From contig NZ_VBSN01000076.1 of assembly GCF_006149045.1 (NCBI RefSeq), positions 62,001 through 126,000 on the forward strand: 64,000 nt of DNA, written 5' to 3'. This stretch comes from Dyadobacter flavalbus (GTDB lineage: Bacteria; Bacteroidota; Bacteroidia; Cytophagales; Spirosomataceae). Below are positions 36,035-44,165 of the stretch, one piece after another (within the stretch, counting starts at the first letter, position 1; each line of letters starts with the position of its first letter). The notes under the pieces are model-generated. The model made no database searches. It saw nothing but the letters and a program-made list of their open reading frames with translations, and was not told the origin of the DNA. The position numbers and the translations under genes were made by a program.

Positions 36035-36358
36035 ATGAAATTCAAAGGGTTTTTGCTGAATATTTCATTCCTGTGGGTGGAAGGCATGGCTGTTTTTCCC
36101 TTTATTTTCCTGAGACGCAAGGCCCCCAGCCGTTTTCTCATCAATCATGAACAGATCCATTTGCGGCAGCAGCTTGAAATGGGGCTTGTTATCTTTTACA
36201 TATGGTATTTTGCTGAATATTTAATCCGGCTCGTGCAGCACAGAAAACATTATTTGGCATATCTTCATATTTCGTTTGAAAGGGAAGCATACCAGCATCA
36301 GGCCGATCTCGATTATCTGAAAAAACGCTCTTTCTGGGCTTTCCGGAAATATTTGTAA
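36035..36358 (+). CDS. Mini-zincin-like protein with HExxH motif
   Basis: 107 residues. Residues 38-42 are HEQIH, a zincin zinc-binding motif, preceded by FLIN and followed by LRQQLEMGLVIFYIWYFAEYL, a hydrophobic helix (about 50-67). A later FEREAY segment (81-86) offers a glutamate as a possible third zinc ligand. The N-terminus (about 5-27) is hydrophobic, so it may be membrane-associated. It is too short for any recognised peptidase family. Function unknown; proteolytic activity is only suggested by the motif. Alone between greA and an M42 peptidase. Confidence 0.7.
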   Translation: MKFKGFLLNISFLWVEGMAVFPFIFLRRKAPSRFLINHEQIHLRQQLEMGLVIFYIWYFAEYLIRLVQHRKHYLAYLHISFEREAYQHQADLDYLKKRSFWAFRKYL

Positions 36359-36423
36359 AATTGGAATACGATTCGGACGAATCAGTCAAGCGCATAAATG
36401 GAATTACAATTTAATCAACACAT

Positions 36424-37494
36424 ATGTCTGAACAAAGCAAAGAATTTCTTTATAAATACCTTAACAATGCTTCTCCGACCGGATTCGAGTCGACCGGACA
36501 GCAGATATGGCTGGATTACATCCGACCGTACATTGAAGAAACGATTATAGATGTTTACGGCACGGCAGTCGGGGTAATTAACCCGGGCCAGGATTACAAG
36601 GTTGTCATTGAAGCGCATTCAGATGAAATTTCCTGGTTTGTAAACTATATTACCGACGACGGCTACATTCATGTGCGCCGCAACGGCGGATCGGATGCGG
36701 CCATTGCGCCGTCCATGCGTGTCAATCTGCATACTGCAAAAGGCGTTGTAAAAGGCGTTTTCGGCTGGCCTGCCATTCACGTACGTGATACGGCAAAAGA
36801 CCAGGTTCCGAAAGTGCATGAGCTGTTCATTGATGTCGGCGCTGCCAAAAAAGACGAAGTACTGGAAATGGGAATCCACGTCGGTACTGTTGCTACGTTT
36901 GCAGACGGGTTTGATGAACTGAATGACAAATATTATCTCGGAAGGGCGCTGGACAACCGCATGGGCGGCTACATGATCGCGGAAGTTGCGCGTATGCTCC
37001 ACGAGAACAGCGTTAAATTGCCTTTTACTCTGTATGTCGTAAATGCAGTTCAGGAAGAAATCGGCTTGCGCGGTGCTGAAATGATCTCGCGCCGCCTGAA
37101 ACCGGATCTGGCGATTTGTACCGATGTGACGCACGATACGCAGTCGCCGATGTACAATAAAAAGGAACAGGGCGATCTTAAAAGCGGAAACGGTCCGGTT
37201 ATCTGCTACGGTCCGGCAGTTCAGAACAACGTTCGCGATATGCTCATCCGGGTTGCGGAAGAAAAAAATATTCCGTTCCAGCGTCAGGCGGTAAGCCGCT
37301 CCACGGGAACCGACACGGATTCCTTTGCCTATTCAACCGAAGGAATCGCTTCTGCCCTGATTTCGCTTCCATTGAAATACATGCATACGACTGTTGAAAT
37401 GGTTCATAAAGAAGATGTTAAAAATGTTATTCAGCTGATGTACGATGTGCTGCTTTCGCTAAAAGGCGGTGAGGATTTCAGATACATCCGATAA
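36424..37494 (+). CDS. M42-family metallopeptidase
   Basis: 356 residues. Dinuclear zinc peptidase motifs in order: VVIEAHSDEISWFVNYI (His ligand), KYYLGRALDNRMGGYMIAEV (bridging Asp), VVNAVQEEIGLRGAEM (general-base Glu pair), LAICTDVTHDT (Asp) and KYMHTTVEMVHKEDV (His). The substrate-side GTDTDSFAYSTEGIASALIS block is also present. M42 enzymes are cytoplasmic aminopeptidases that form tetrahedral shells and shorten peptides released by other proteases; older labels call them endoglucanase M. Annotation as cellulase would be wrong. Confidence 0.93.
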   Translation: MSEQSKEFLYKYLNNASPTGFESTGQQIWLDYIRPYIEETIIDVYGTAVGVINPGQDYKVVIEAHSDEISWFVNYITDDGYIHVRRNGGSDAAIAPSMRVNLHTAKGVVKGVFGWPAIHVRDTAKDQVPKVHELFIDVGAAKKDEVLEMGIHVGTVATFADGFDELNDKYYLGRALDNRMGGYMIAEVARMLHENSVKLPFTLYVVNAVQEEIGLRGAEMISRRLKPDLAICTDVTHDTQSPMYNKKEQGDLKSGNGPVICYGPAVQNNVRDMLIRVAEEKNIPFQRQAVSRSTGTDTDSFAYSTEGIASALISLPLKYMHTTVEMVHKEDVKNVIQLMYDVLLSLKGGEDFRYIR

Positions 37495-37514
37495 ACCGGC
37501 TCATTTTTAGAAAG

Positions 37515-37557
37515 AAAAAATTTACGTCCGCTTTAAACAGGCTGGCGTGAATTTTTT
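37515..37557 (+). terminator. Terminator after the M42 peptidase gene
   Basis: A 14-bp stem (37515-37528 with 37544-37557, two G-T wobbles), a 15-base loop and a T6 run, 20 bases after the stop. Confidence 0.7.
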
Positions 37558-37638
37558 GTTTTATAAACCGGCATGACGGCGGCTGCGAGAACACATCGCC
37601 GGCATTATGTCATCGTGTAAATTGTAACAAGCTGAAAT

Positions 37639-38691
37639 ATGGACAACGGTGCGAGAGGTCGCGGGGCTGGAATGAACACCCGTAACAAATTTTCAAAACT
37701 GCAGACGGAGTACATTTCCGAAGAATGGCAGCAATGGGAAGAGCCGGCTGCAAATCCCAAAACCCGGTTTATTGAAGAAGAATCCAAAACGCTGCTCAGT
37801 GTTTCGGACAGTCCTGATCTGGGCCGTTATCATTCTGTCAATCCATACCGCGGCTGTGAACATGGCTGTATTTACTGTTATGCACGCAATTCGCATGAAT
37901 ACTGGGGTTTTTCCGCCGGGCTTGATTTTGAAACAAAAATCATTGTAAAAAAGAATGCGCCGCAGTTACTGGAAAAGCTGTTTAATTCAAAAAACTGGCA
38001 GCCCAAAAGCATTCATCTTTCCGGAAATACCGATTGTTACCAGCCCGGTGAAAAAACGTACAAGCTCACCCGGCAACTGCTTCAGATTTGCCTCCGGTAC
38101 AGAAATCCTGTCAGTGTCCTTACCAAAAATGCATTGATTCTGAGAGATATCGACGTGCTTGAAAAACTGGCGGAACTGAACCTTGTACATGCCGCTGTTT
38201 CTATAACTACTTTGAATGAAGATTTGCGCACTGCGCTGGAACCTCGCACGGTTACGGGTAAAAAGCGTCTTCAGATCGTTAAATCGCTGCATGAAGCCGG
38301 CATTCCGGTTGGTGTCATGACGGCACCGATTATCCCCGGCCTCAACGATCATGAAATTCCTTCCATCATTCAGGCCGCAGCTGAAAATGGCGCAGTATGG
38401 TCTGCTTATACGGTTGTGCGGCTCAATGGTGCTGTCGGTGAAATTTTTGAAGAATGGATCAACCGGCATTTCCCCGACCGTGCTGCAAAAGTACTTAACC
38501 AGATCGCTGCATGTCATGGCGGCTCGGTAAACGATTCCCGCTTCGGGCTCCGCATGACCGGCGAAGGGCAGTATGCCGAAAACATAAGGCAACTGCATAA
38601 TCTGGCCTGCCGGAAATATTTCAAAGACAGGAAATTGCCGGATCTGGATACGTCCCGGTTTATAAAAGGCGGCCAGATGAAATTGTTCTGA
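37639..38691 (+). CDS. PA0069-family radical SAM protein
   Basis: 350 residues. The 4Fe-4S cluster motif is CEHGCIYCYARN, within VNPYRGCEHGC near residue 74, the form C-x3-C-x2-C. Supporting blocks: SIHLSGNTDCYQPGEKTYKLTRQLLQIC, VLTKNALILRD, VSITTLNEDLRTALEPRT and GIPVGVMTAPIIPGLND. This matches the SPL-related PA0069/Rv2578c family of unknown substrate. The Tyr/Asn following the last Cys is typical. Cytoplasmic, no partner gene nearby. An internal ATG 11 codons in (37672) is another possible start. Confidence 0.92.
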   Translation: MDNGARGRGAGMNTRNKFSKLQTEYISEEWQQWEEPAANPKTRFIEEESKTLLSVSDSPDLGRYHSVNPYRGCEHGCIYCYARNSHEYWGFSAGLDFETKIIVKKNAPQLLEKLFNSKNWQPKSIHLSGNTDCYQPGEKTYKLTRQLLQICLRYRNPVSVLTKNALILRDIDVLEKLAELNLVHAAVSITTLNEDLRTALEPRTVTGKKRLQIVKSLHEAGIPVGVMTAPIIPGLNDHEIPSIIQAAAENGAVWSAYTVVRLNGAVGEIFEEWINRHFPDRAAKVLNQIAACHGGSVNDSRFGLRMTGEGQYAENIRQLHNLACRKYFKDRKLPDLDTSRFIKGGQMKLF

Positions 38692-38784
38692 GCTTTGAGC
38701 TGATGCTGATGTTTTTGAATATCCGTGGTAATTCGTGTATTCGTGGCTTAAAAAAACTATTTTAGCAAGCTCAATCCGGATCTT

Positions 38785-40053
38785 ATGAAATCAATTTCAG
38801 CAATAATCAGCCTCACTATTCTCATTTGTCTTAACAGTAATTGTGTAAATTCCTCATCCCAGAAAAGTCCGGTAATCACCGGCACCGGCGGCGCGGATTC
38901 TACATTGAACCGCCCGGTAAAAGCAGCTCCGCTTATTACCGGCGCAGACCAGATTTCGGAATACGTCAGTTATCTGAAAGGAAAAAAAGTAGGGATTGTC
39001 GTGAATCAAACTTCCATAATCGGCAATACACCCATTGTAGACAGTCTGGTGGCCCTTGGAATCAATATCGTTACTATTTTCGGACCCGAGCATGGTTTCA
39101 GGGGAACAGCGAGCAATGGCGATAAAGTAAATGACAGCGTAGATCCGAAAACAGGCATTCCGGCCATTTCATTATACGGCAAACTGAAAAAGCCTACAAA
39201 AGAGCAAATGGCTGCTTTGGATATTATGCTGTTTGATATTCAGGATGTCGGCGCACGTTTTTATACTTATATCAATACGCTGGGGCATGTAATGGAAGCA
39301 TGTGCCGAGAATGACAAGGAAATGATGATTCTCGACAGGCCAAATCCGAATGGTTTTTTAGTGGACGGCCCGGTTCTGGAAGATCATCTGCATTCGGGAA
39401 TCGGAATGTACGCCATACCAATCGCACACGGAATGACGATTGCAGAATTTGCACAGATGATAAACGGTGAAGGCTGGCTGCCCAACAAAATAAAATGTAA
39501 ACTCCGGATTGTTAAGGTCGCAAACTACACGCACGATACGCCGTACACTTTGCCTGTAATGCCTTCACCCAATCTTAACACGCAGCAATCCGTTATGCTT
39601 TACCCGCATATCTGTATGTTCGAAGGCACCATCATCAGCCAGGGAAGAGGCACGTACATGCCTTTTACGGTACTCGGAGCACCTTTGCTGAAAGGTAAAT
39701 ACGAATTTTCGTTCAAGCCGCAAAGTATAAAAGGAATGAGTGAAGCGCCTTTACACCAGAATCAGGAATGCTACGGGCTGGACTTGAGAAAGTACGATAT
39801 GCAGCAGATCAAAAAAAGCCGCAAGCTGCATCTCGACTGGCTTATTGAATTGTACAAAGCATATCCGGAAAAAGAAAGATTCTTTGACATGAGCCAGAGC
39901 AAACAAATGGGAAATTTCGATAAACTCGCCGGAACTGAAAACCTCAAAAAACAGATTATTGCCGGAACCTCCGAAGAAGAAATCAGAAAAAGTTGGGAGC
40001 CAGGTCTGTCCGATTTTAAATCCGTTCGGAAAAAGTACTTGCTTTATCCATAA
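38785..40053 (+). CDS. DUF1343/NamZ-type exo-beta-N-acetylmuramidase, lipoprotein-like
   Basis: 422 residues. The N-terminus is a signal peptide with a Cys at residue 20 (CLNSNCVNSS), a possible lipobox although the residue before Cys is Asn. Family blocks: VGIVVNQTSIIGNTP, TIFGPEHGFRGTASNG, IMLFDIQDVGARFYTYINTL, MILDRPNPNGFLVDGP and MLYPHICMFEGTIISQGRGT. Bacillus YbbC/NamZ of this family releases terminal N-acetylmuramic acid from peptidoglycan chains. A wall-turnover role here is inferred from family membership. Confidence 0.9.
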   Translation: MKSISAIISLTILICLNSNCVNSSSQKSPVITGTGGADSTLNRPVKAAPLITGADQISEYVSYLKGKKVGIVVNQTSIIGNTPIVDSLVALGINIVTIFGPEHGFRGTASNGDKVNDSVDPKTGIPAISLYGKLKKPTKEQMAALDIMLFDIQDVGARFYTYINTLGHVMEACAENDKEMMILDRPNPNGFLVDGPVLEDHLHSGIGMYAIPIAHGMTIAEFAQMINGEGWLPNKIKCKLRIVKVANYTHDTPYTLPVMPSPNLNTQQSVMLYPHICMFEGTIISQGRGTYMPFTVLGAPLLKGKYEFSFKPQSIKGMSEAPLHQNQECYGLDLRKYDMQQIKKSRKLHLDWLIELYKAYPEKERFFDMSQSKQMGNFDKLAGTENLKKQIIAGTSEEEIRKSWEPGLSDFKSVRKKYLLYP

Positions 40054-40100
40054 CATACCAAATCGCAGCCTGCCATTTAAAATAAAAAATCACATCATTC

Positions 40101-40290
40101 AAGATGACAAGGAATGACAAACAATGACAAGAAATGACAAGGAATGACAAGGAATGACAAGGAATGACAAGGAATGACAAGGAATGACAAACAATGACAA
40201 GGAATGACAAACAATGACAAGAAATGACAAACATTGACAAGAAATGACAAACATTGACTTGTAATGACAAACATTGACTTGTAATGCCAT
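40101..40290. repeat. 10-bp tandem repeat (about 19 units)
   Basis: In strict 10-base register the unit is RRAATGACAA with variants GG/AC/GA at the first two positions. Units 40141-40190 are five identical copies, and from 40231 some units read ACATTGACAA or ACATTGACTT. A period of 10 is not a multiple of 3, so all three minus-strand frames stay open and create false ORFs. It lies in the 450-base gap between two genes; the rest (40291-40506) shows nothing clear. Confidence 0.95.
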
Positions 40291-40506
40291 CTCTGCAATT
40301 ATTTTGATTAAATGCCCGGACCTCTTTTTGAATCAGAAGTCCGGTTCATCATGCCGTGAAATATTTGGAGGATAGAGGTATGGTTTACGTGGTGCAAAAT
40401 TACTTCTATGTTTATTCTTTTATAATTCCGTGTGGTAAAAGGCCTGTATGTTGGGGTTTGCGTCGGAAATAACAATATATAATCTCGAAAATGCTTCAAA
40501 AAGGGC

Positions 40507-41241
40507 TTAGGAGAAAGTTTTCACCCGGCTGAGCAGCTCATTTCTGTTGTCGTTTGTAATAGGTATTTCTATATCGTTGATAATTACATGTACATAATTG
40601 ATTCCGGTAATTGCATGCAGATTGATAATAAACGATTTGTGAACGCGAAAGAAGAAATTCGGAGGCAATTGATTAAGCATATTCTTCAGCGTTTCCCTGA
40701 TCGTGTACTTTTTTCTGCTCGTATGTAGTTCCAGATAGTTGTCGTCACTCCGGATATACAGGATATCTGAAAGGAGTATTTTGGTAAACATATGTTTTTC
40801 CTTAATGAAAAGGGCGTCTTTTATAACCGTCGTATCCTGTTTTTCTTCCATGTCCGACTCGCCTGCAATTGCCGCCAGCCGGTAATTTTTAAGCGCCAGT
40901 TTCACCGCCGTGTAAACCGTAATTTTCTGAAATGGTTTTTGTAAAAAGGCATGCGGAGCCGATTGCAAGGCAGCATTGATTACCGCAATGTCTTCATGAC
41001 TGGAAAGGAACAGGAACGGAATCTGGTAATTTTCCCTGATATGGTCCGCAAGATCAATTCCCGTTTGGTAGCCATTCAGGTTGATGTCGAGAATGGCAAG
41101 ATGAAACACTTTATTGCTCAGCATTTCCGTTGCCATTGTATAGTCAGAAGCGATGTCTTTGGCTTCATAACCAAAACCGTTGAGCAGATATTGAAGATGT
41201 TTCGCAATGATATAATCGTCCTCAACAATTAAGATATTCAT
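40507..41241 (-). CDS. LytTR-family response regulator
   Basis: 244 residues. Receiver domain about 1-120: MNILIVEDDY with acidic pair, phosphoacceptor Asp52 in FHLAILDINLNGYQTG, switch Ser in FLFLSSHED and the Lys in AFLQKPFQK. C-terminal LytTR DNA-binding domain (about 142-240): SDILYIRSDDNYLELHTSRKKYTIRETLKN and FFRVHKSFIINLHAITGI. Such regulators usually pair with a LytS- or His_kinase-type sensor, but none is adjacent. A TAAATTTG box at 41325-41332 on the minus strand is a possible promoter element. Confidence 0.95.
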   Translation of the reverse strand: MNILIVEDDYIIAKHLQYLLNGFGYEAKDIASDYTMATEMLSNKVFHLAILDINLNGYQTGIDLADHIRENYQIPFLFLSSHEDIAVINAALQSAPHAFLQKPFQKITVYTAVKLALKNYRLAAIAGESDMEEKQDTTVIKDALFIKEKHMFTKILLSDILYIRSDDNYLELHTSRKKYTIRETLKNMLNQLPPNFFFRVHKSFIINLHAITGINYVHVIINDIEIPITNDNRNELLSRVKTFS

Positions 41242-41712
41242 TCTGGTTTATAGTGTTCAGCTTAGCCTGGTGTGAAAAGGCTAAATGTGTTAATGGAATT
41301 TATGACCTGTGTACTATCCAAAAACAAATTTAGCATAATACACGAAGTAATTCTACTGATTTAAATCTATTTGTAAAACTTTTTTAAATATAAACTGAAA
41401 AGCTATTAATTGCTATTTTGTAGCAATAATAACTTGAAAATGAGAGATAAATCTATGTACGAAAAAGAAGCTGCTAAAGATGAGCATGCAGCGTAAAATA
41501 TCCGGATGCTGAAAAATCAAATAACGGATGTGTACACCGGTGTATGTGACGGCGGTTGCCGGGAAATTTGCGGCATGCAGAAAAATGATTGCGTCCTATT
41601 GAATACGGCCGGTACTTGTCGAGAGGCAAGCATCAGGCGTCAGGCAGACAGCAACTTCGCCAATTGCAAAAGGCAATTCGAAAATGTACAAGTTCAGATT
41701 TTCCGCTTTATT
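41242..41712. other. Intergenic region with one tentative 18-codon ORF
   Basis: About 470 bases between the LytTR regulator and the ethanolamine-type permease. The only ORF with a natural look on the plus strand is 41440-41496, 18 codons, charged (YEKEAAKDEHAA), preceded by CTATTTTG. It has no known homologue I can name and may be chance. The 41506-41913 open frame is antisense to the permease. No repeat or hairpin terminator was seen. Confidence 0.3.
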
Positions 41713-43014
41713 TCAAAGCGTTCTGTGCCGGCCCGTGGCAACGAAGAAAACAGTTACAAGAGCAAGGCCGGCAAAAAACCAGAGGCTGAGTACCATATTA
41801 TAATAAATGATGGCAATCAGGCAGATTGTGGACAAAACAAGTGCAATCAATGGAAAGAACGGGAATCCCGGCACCATAAACGGCCGTTCCAGTTCAGGTT
41901 CTTTTTTCCGTAAGACAAACAGGGCAACCATACTGATCATATACATGACAACGGCTCCAAGCGCAGCAAGAATAATAACCTGGTCCGTGGTTCCGAGCAG
42001 CAAAGCCATACAGCCGATAATGCCCCCGGCAATCAATGCCCAGTGCGGCGTTTGAAAACGAGCGTTGAGCCGGCCAAGAAAGGACGGCAGATAACCGCTT
42101 CTTGCCAGTGCAAAAATCTGCCTTGAATAACCGATCACAGTACCGTGAAATGAGGCAATCAACCCGAAAAGCCCGAGGCTTGCAAAAAGCTGCGTAAGAC
42201 TGTTGTCGCGTCCGAGCACAATGCCCAGCGCCGCTGGAAGCGGATAATCAATTTCACTCAGCCGCCGCCAGTGTGCAACGCCGCCGGTGAAGATCATGAC
42301 GGCCAGTGCAAGTACAACCAGCGTAAGAATCCCGTAAATGTAACCCAGTGATATCGTACGTTTCGGATCTTCCACTTCCTCCGCCACCATGGCAACGCCT
42401 TCTATGGCCAGATAAAACCAGATTGCAAACGGAAGCGCTGCAAAAACGCCCGGCCAGCCAAACGGCATAGGCTCGGTCACGAAAGTTTCATAGGAAAAAT
42501 GCGGCGCAACAATGCCGATGTAAATCAGCAGTTCAGCAACGGCAAGGATGGTGACAACCAATGAGAAAAATGCCGATTCCTTGATTCCCAGTAAATTGAT
42601 TACAATAAAAATAGCATAACACGCCAATGCAACTTCAAGGACCTGTAACGATGGATATAGAAAGTGCGTGTAACTGCCAAGTGCAAAAGCAATCGCCGGC
42701 GGGGTAATCAGGAATTCGATCAGCGTTGCATATCCGGCAACAATGCCTCCCCACCAGCCAAAAGCCCGGTGCGAGTACGAAAACGGGCCTCCTGCCTGCG
42801 GAATCGATGTGGTGAGTTCGGTAAAGCTGAATATGAATGTCACATACATAACGGTCACAACCAGCGTGGCAATAAGAAATCCGACGGTTCCGGAAACGCC
42901 CCAGCCATAGTTCCAGCCGAAATATTCACCGGAAATAACCAGTCCGACAGCAATGGCCCAGAGATGTATTGGTTTTAGAACTTTTTTAAGAGAAGCAGAT
43001 TGTTCAGCAGACAT
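41713..43014 (-). CDS. eat: Ethanolamine permease-type APC transporter
   Basis: 433 residues with about 12 membrane helices. Family-like motifs: IHLWAIAVGLVISGEYFGWNYGW at helix 1, TSIPQAGGPFSYSHRAFGWWGG, IWFYLAIEGVAMVAEEVEDPKRTI and GYSRQIFALARSGYLPSFLG. These match the ethanolamine permease subfamily of the APC superfamily. It would import ethanolamine or a similar amine by proton symport. No ethanolamine ammonia-lyase or other eut gene is present, so the use of the substrate is unknown. Confidence 0.85.
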   Translation of the reverse strand: MSAEQSASLKKVLKPIHLWAIAVGLVISGEYFGWNYGWGVSGTVGFLIATLVVTVMYVTFIFSFTELTTSIPQAGGPFSYSHRAFGWWGGIVAGYATLIEFLITPPAIAFALGSYTHFLYPSLQVLEVALACYAIFIVINLLGIKESAFFSLVVTILAVAELLIYIGIVAPHFSYETFVTEPMPFGWPGVFAALPFAIWFYLAIEGVAMVAEEVEDPKRTISLGYIYGILTLVVLALAVMIFTGGVAHWRRLSEIDYPLPAALGIVLGRDNSLTQLFASLGLFGLIASFHGTVIGYSRQIFALARSGYLPSFLGRLNARFQTPHWALIAGGIIGCMALLLGTTDQVIILAALGAVVMYMISMVALFVLRKKEPELERPFMVPGFPFFPLIALVLSTICLIAIIYYNMVLSLWFFAGLALVTVFFVATGRHRTL

Positions 43015-43123
43015 GCAGCAGTTTTTAACTTTTGATAAAACAGCACAATATAATCTATAACTTTCCTAATGCAATTGATTGTATTTGGAAAGTTATAGAT
43101 TTATGATATTTTATTTGGAGTTG

Positions 43124-43909
43124 TTATCGGGGCGCAGTACGAAGATAATCGCCCATTTCCCTTACTTTGTCCGTATTCAGGTAATCCACGCCCAGCATCA
43201 TCATGATTTTCCAGGAATTAATATTGTCCGGAGTGGCCCATATCCGCATTTTTTTTCCAAGGCTGTGTGTCTGGTTAAGTACCTGAACAATCCGCTTTTT
43301 GTCTTTTTCGGGCAAAGGACCTTCACCGTTCCATCGGGAATATTTATCAAAAGCCTGACTGATCAGTCCGATGCGTTCCAGTTGCTTCGGCGTGTAAGTT
43401 GTTTCCGGCCGGCCGTCGAAGAAAATATAGTCGGGGTATTTTTCGAATGACGAAGGTTCCGGAACATTGCCGCTCACAACGATCCGGACCGTTCCTTTCG
43501 GCGCCAGAACATGCTTGTGCGGTTCCAGTTCTTTAACCAGTGCGGCCAGCGTCGGTTCAGCCGAAGTTTTCAGGTCGATAAGCAACTGAAGCGGCACATC
43601 TTCCTGCGGATAAATACTGCCGCCGTTCTTTTCAATCTGCTTTAAGATTGGCTGCATGTAAAGCGATGCGAATGTTCGTCCGGGACGGATGTCTTTTACA
43701 GTATGCGCAACAAAAAGCGTGTCATTTACCAGAAAAAGATCCGCTTCTATCGAACCGAATTGCTGGTCATAGGCATCATGAAAAGCTTTTTTTCTTTCAT
43801 AATCATTGTGCGAGTGTGCTTGTGCGGTTGTGTAAGACTTGATGCTTTGTGCATGCAGCTGCGGATAAAAAAGCAGGGTTCCAAGGAGAAAAAGTATAGT
43901 AAGCTTCAT
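43124..43909 (-). CDS. Secreted GDPD-like phosphodiesterase
   Basis: 261 residues with a signal peptide ending LHAQ. PI-PLC/GDPD-type TIM-barrel motifs: TAQAHSHNDYERKKAFHDAYDQQFGSIEADLFLVNDTLFVAHT (His, Glu and Asp of the catalytic metal site), PLQLLIDLKTSAEPTLAALVKEL and KKMRIWATPDN. The HSHNDYE block resembles an uncharacterised GDPD subgroup. Probable periplasmic or outer-membrane phosphodiesterase on a glycerophosphodiester; substrate not proven. Confidence 0.85.
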   Translation of the reverse strand: MKLTILFLLGTLLFYPQLHAQSIKSYTTAQAHSHNDYERKKAFHDAYDQQFGSIEADLFLVNDTLFVAHTVKDIRPGRTFASLYMQPILKQIEKNGGSIYPQEDVPLQLLIDLKTSAEPTLAALVKELEPHKHVLAPKGTVRIVVSGNVPEPSSFEKYPDYIFFDGRPETTYTPKQLERIGLISQAFDKYSRWNGEGPLPEKDKKRIVQVLNQTHSLGKKMRIWATPDNINSWKIMMMLGVDYLNTDKVREMGDYLRTAPR

Positions 43910-44165
43910 TAATCAGAAAGATAAGGGGCGTAAAATCGGGTAAATATATGCTAAATTAGGATCAGCTGTTATTGAAAAAAGAATCCGTTTCGGAATTAGG
44001 CAATCACGGTTGTATTCTCCTCATTTTTAGGACGGCTCCCGTTTTTTACAAAACCGTTTTTCCCGGATTGCGGTACAAAAAATCAACTTAAAAGGAGTTG
44101 CGGCCAGAATATTGCTATTTTAGCTAAACTATTGCTTACTGACGTTGTGATAACTCGATTACTTC

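Noticed and set aside
36424-37494. Endoglucanase call for the M42 gene
   Set aside because: The dinuclear zinc peptidase motifs are complete; the cellulase label in this family is a historic misannotation.
40016-40298. Three overlapping minus-strand ORFs of 63-84 codons rich in Cys, His, Leu and Val
   Set aside because: They are by-products of the 10-bp tandem repeat, which leaves all three frames open. They have no independent coding signal.
41506-41913. 135-codon plus-strand ORF
   Set aside because: Its second half is antisense to the ethanolamine-type permease, and it has no domain or signal.
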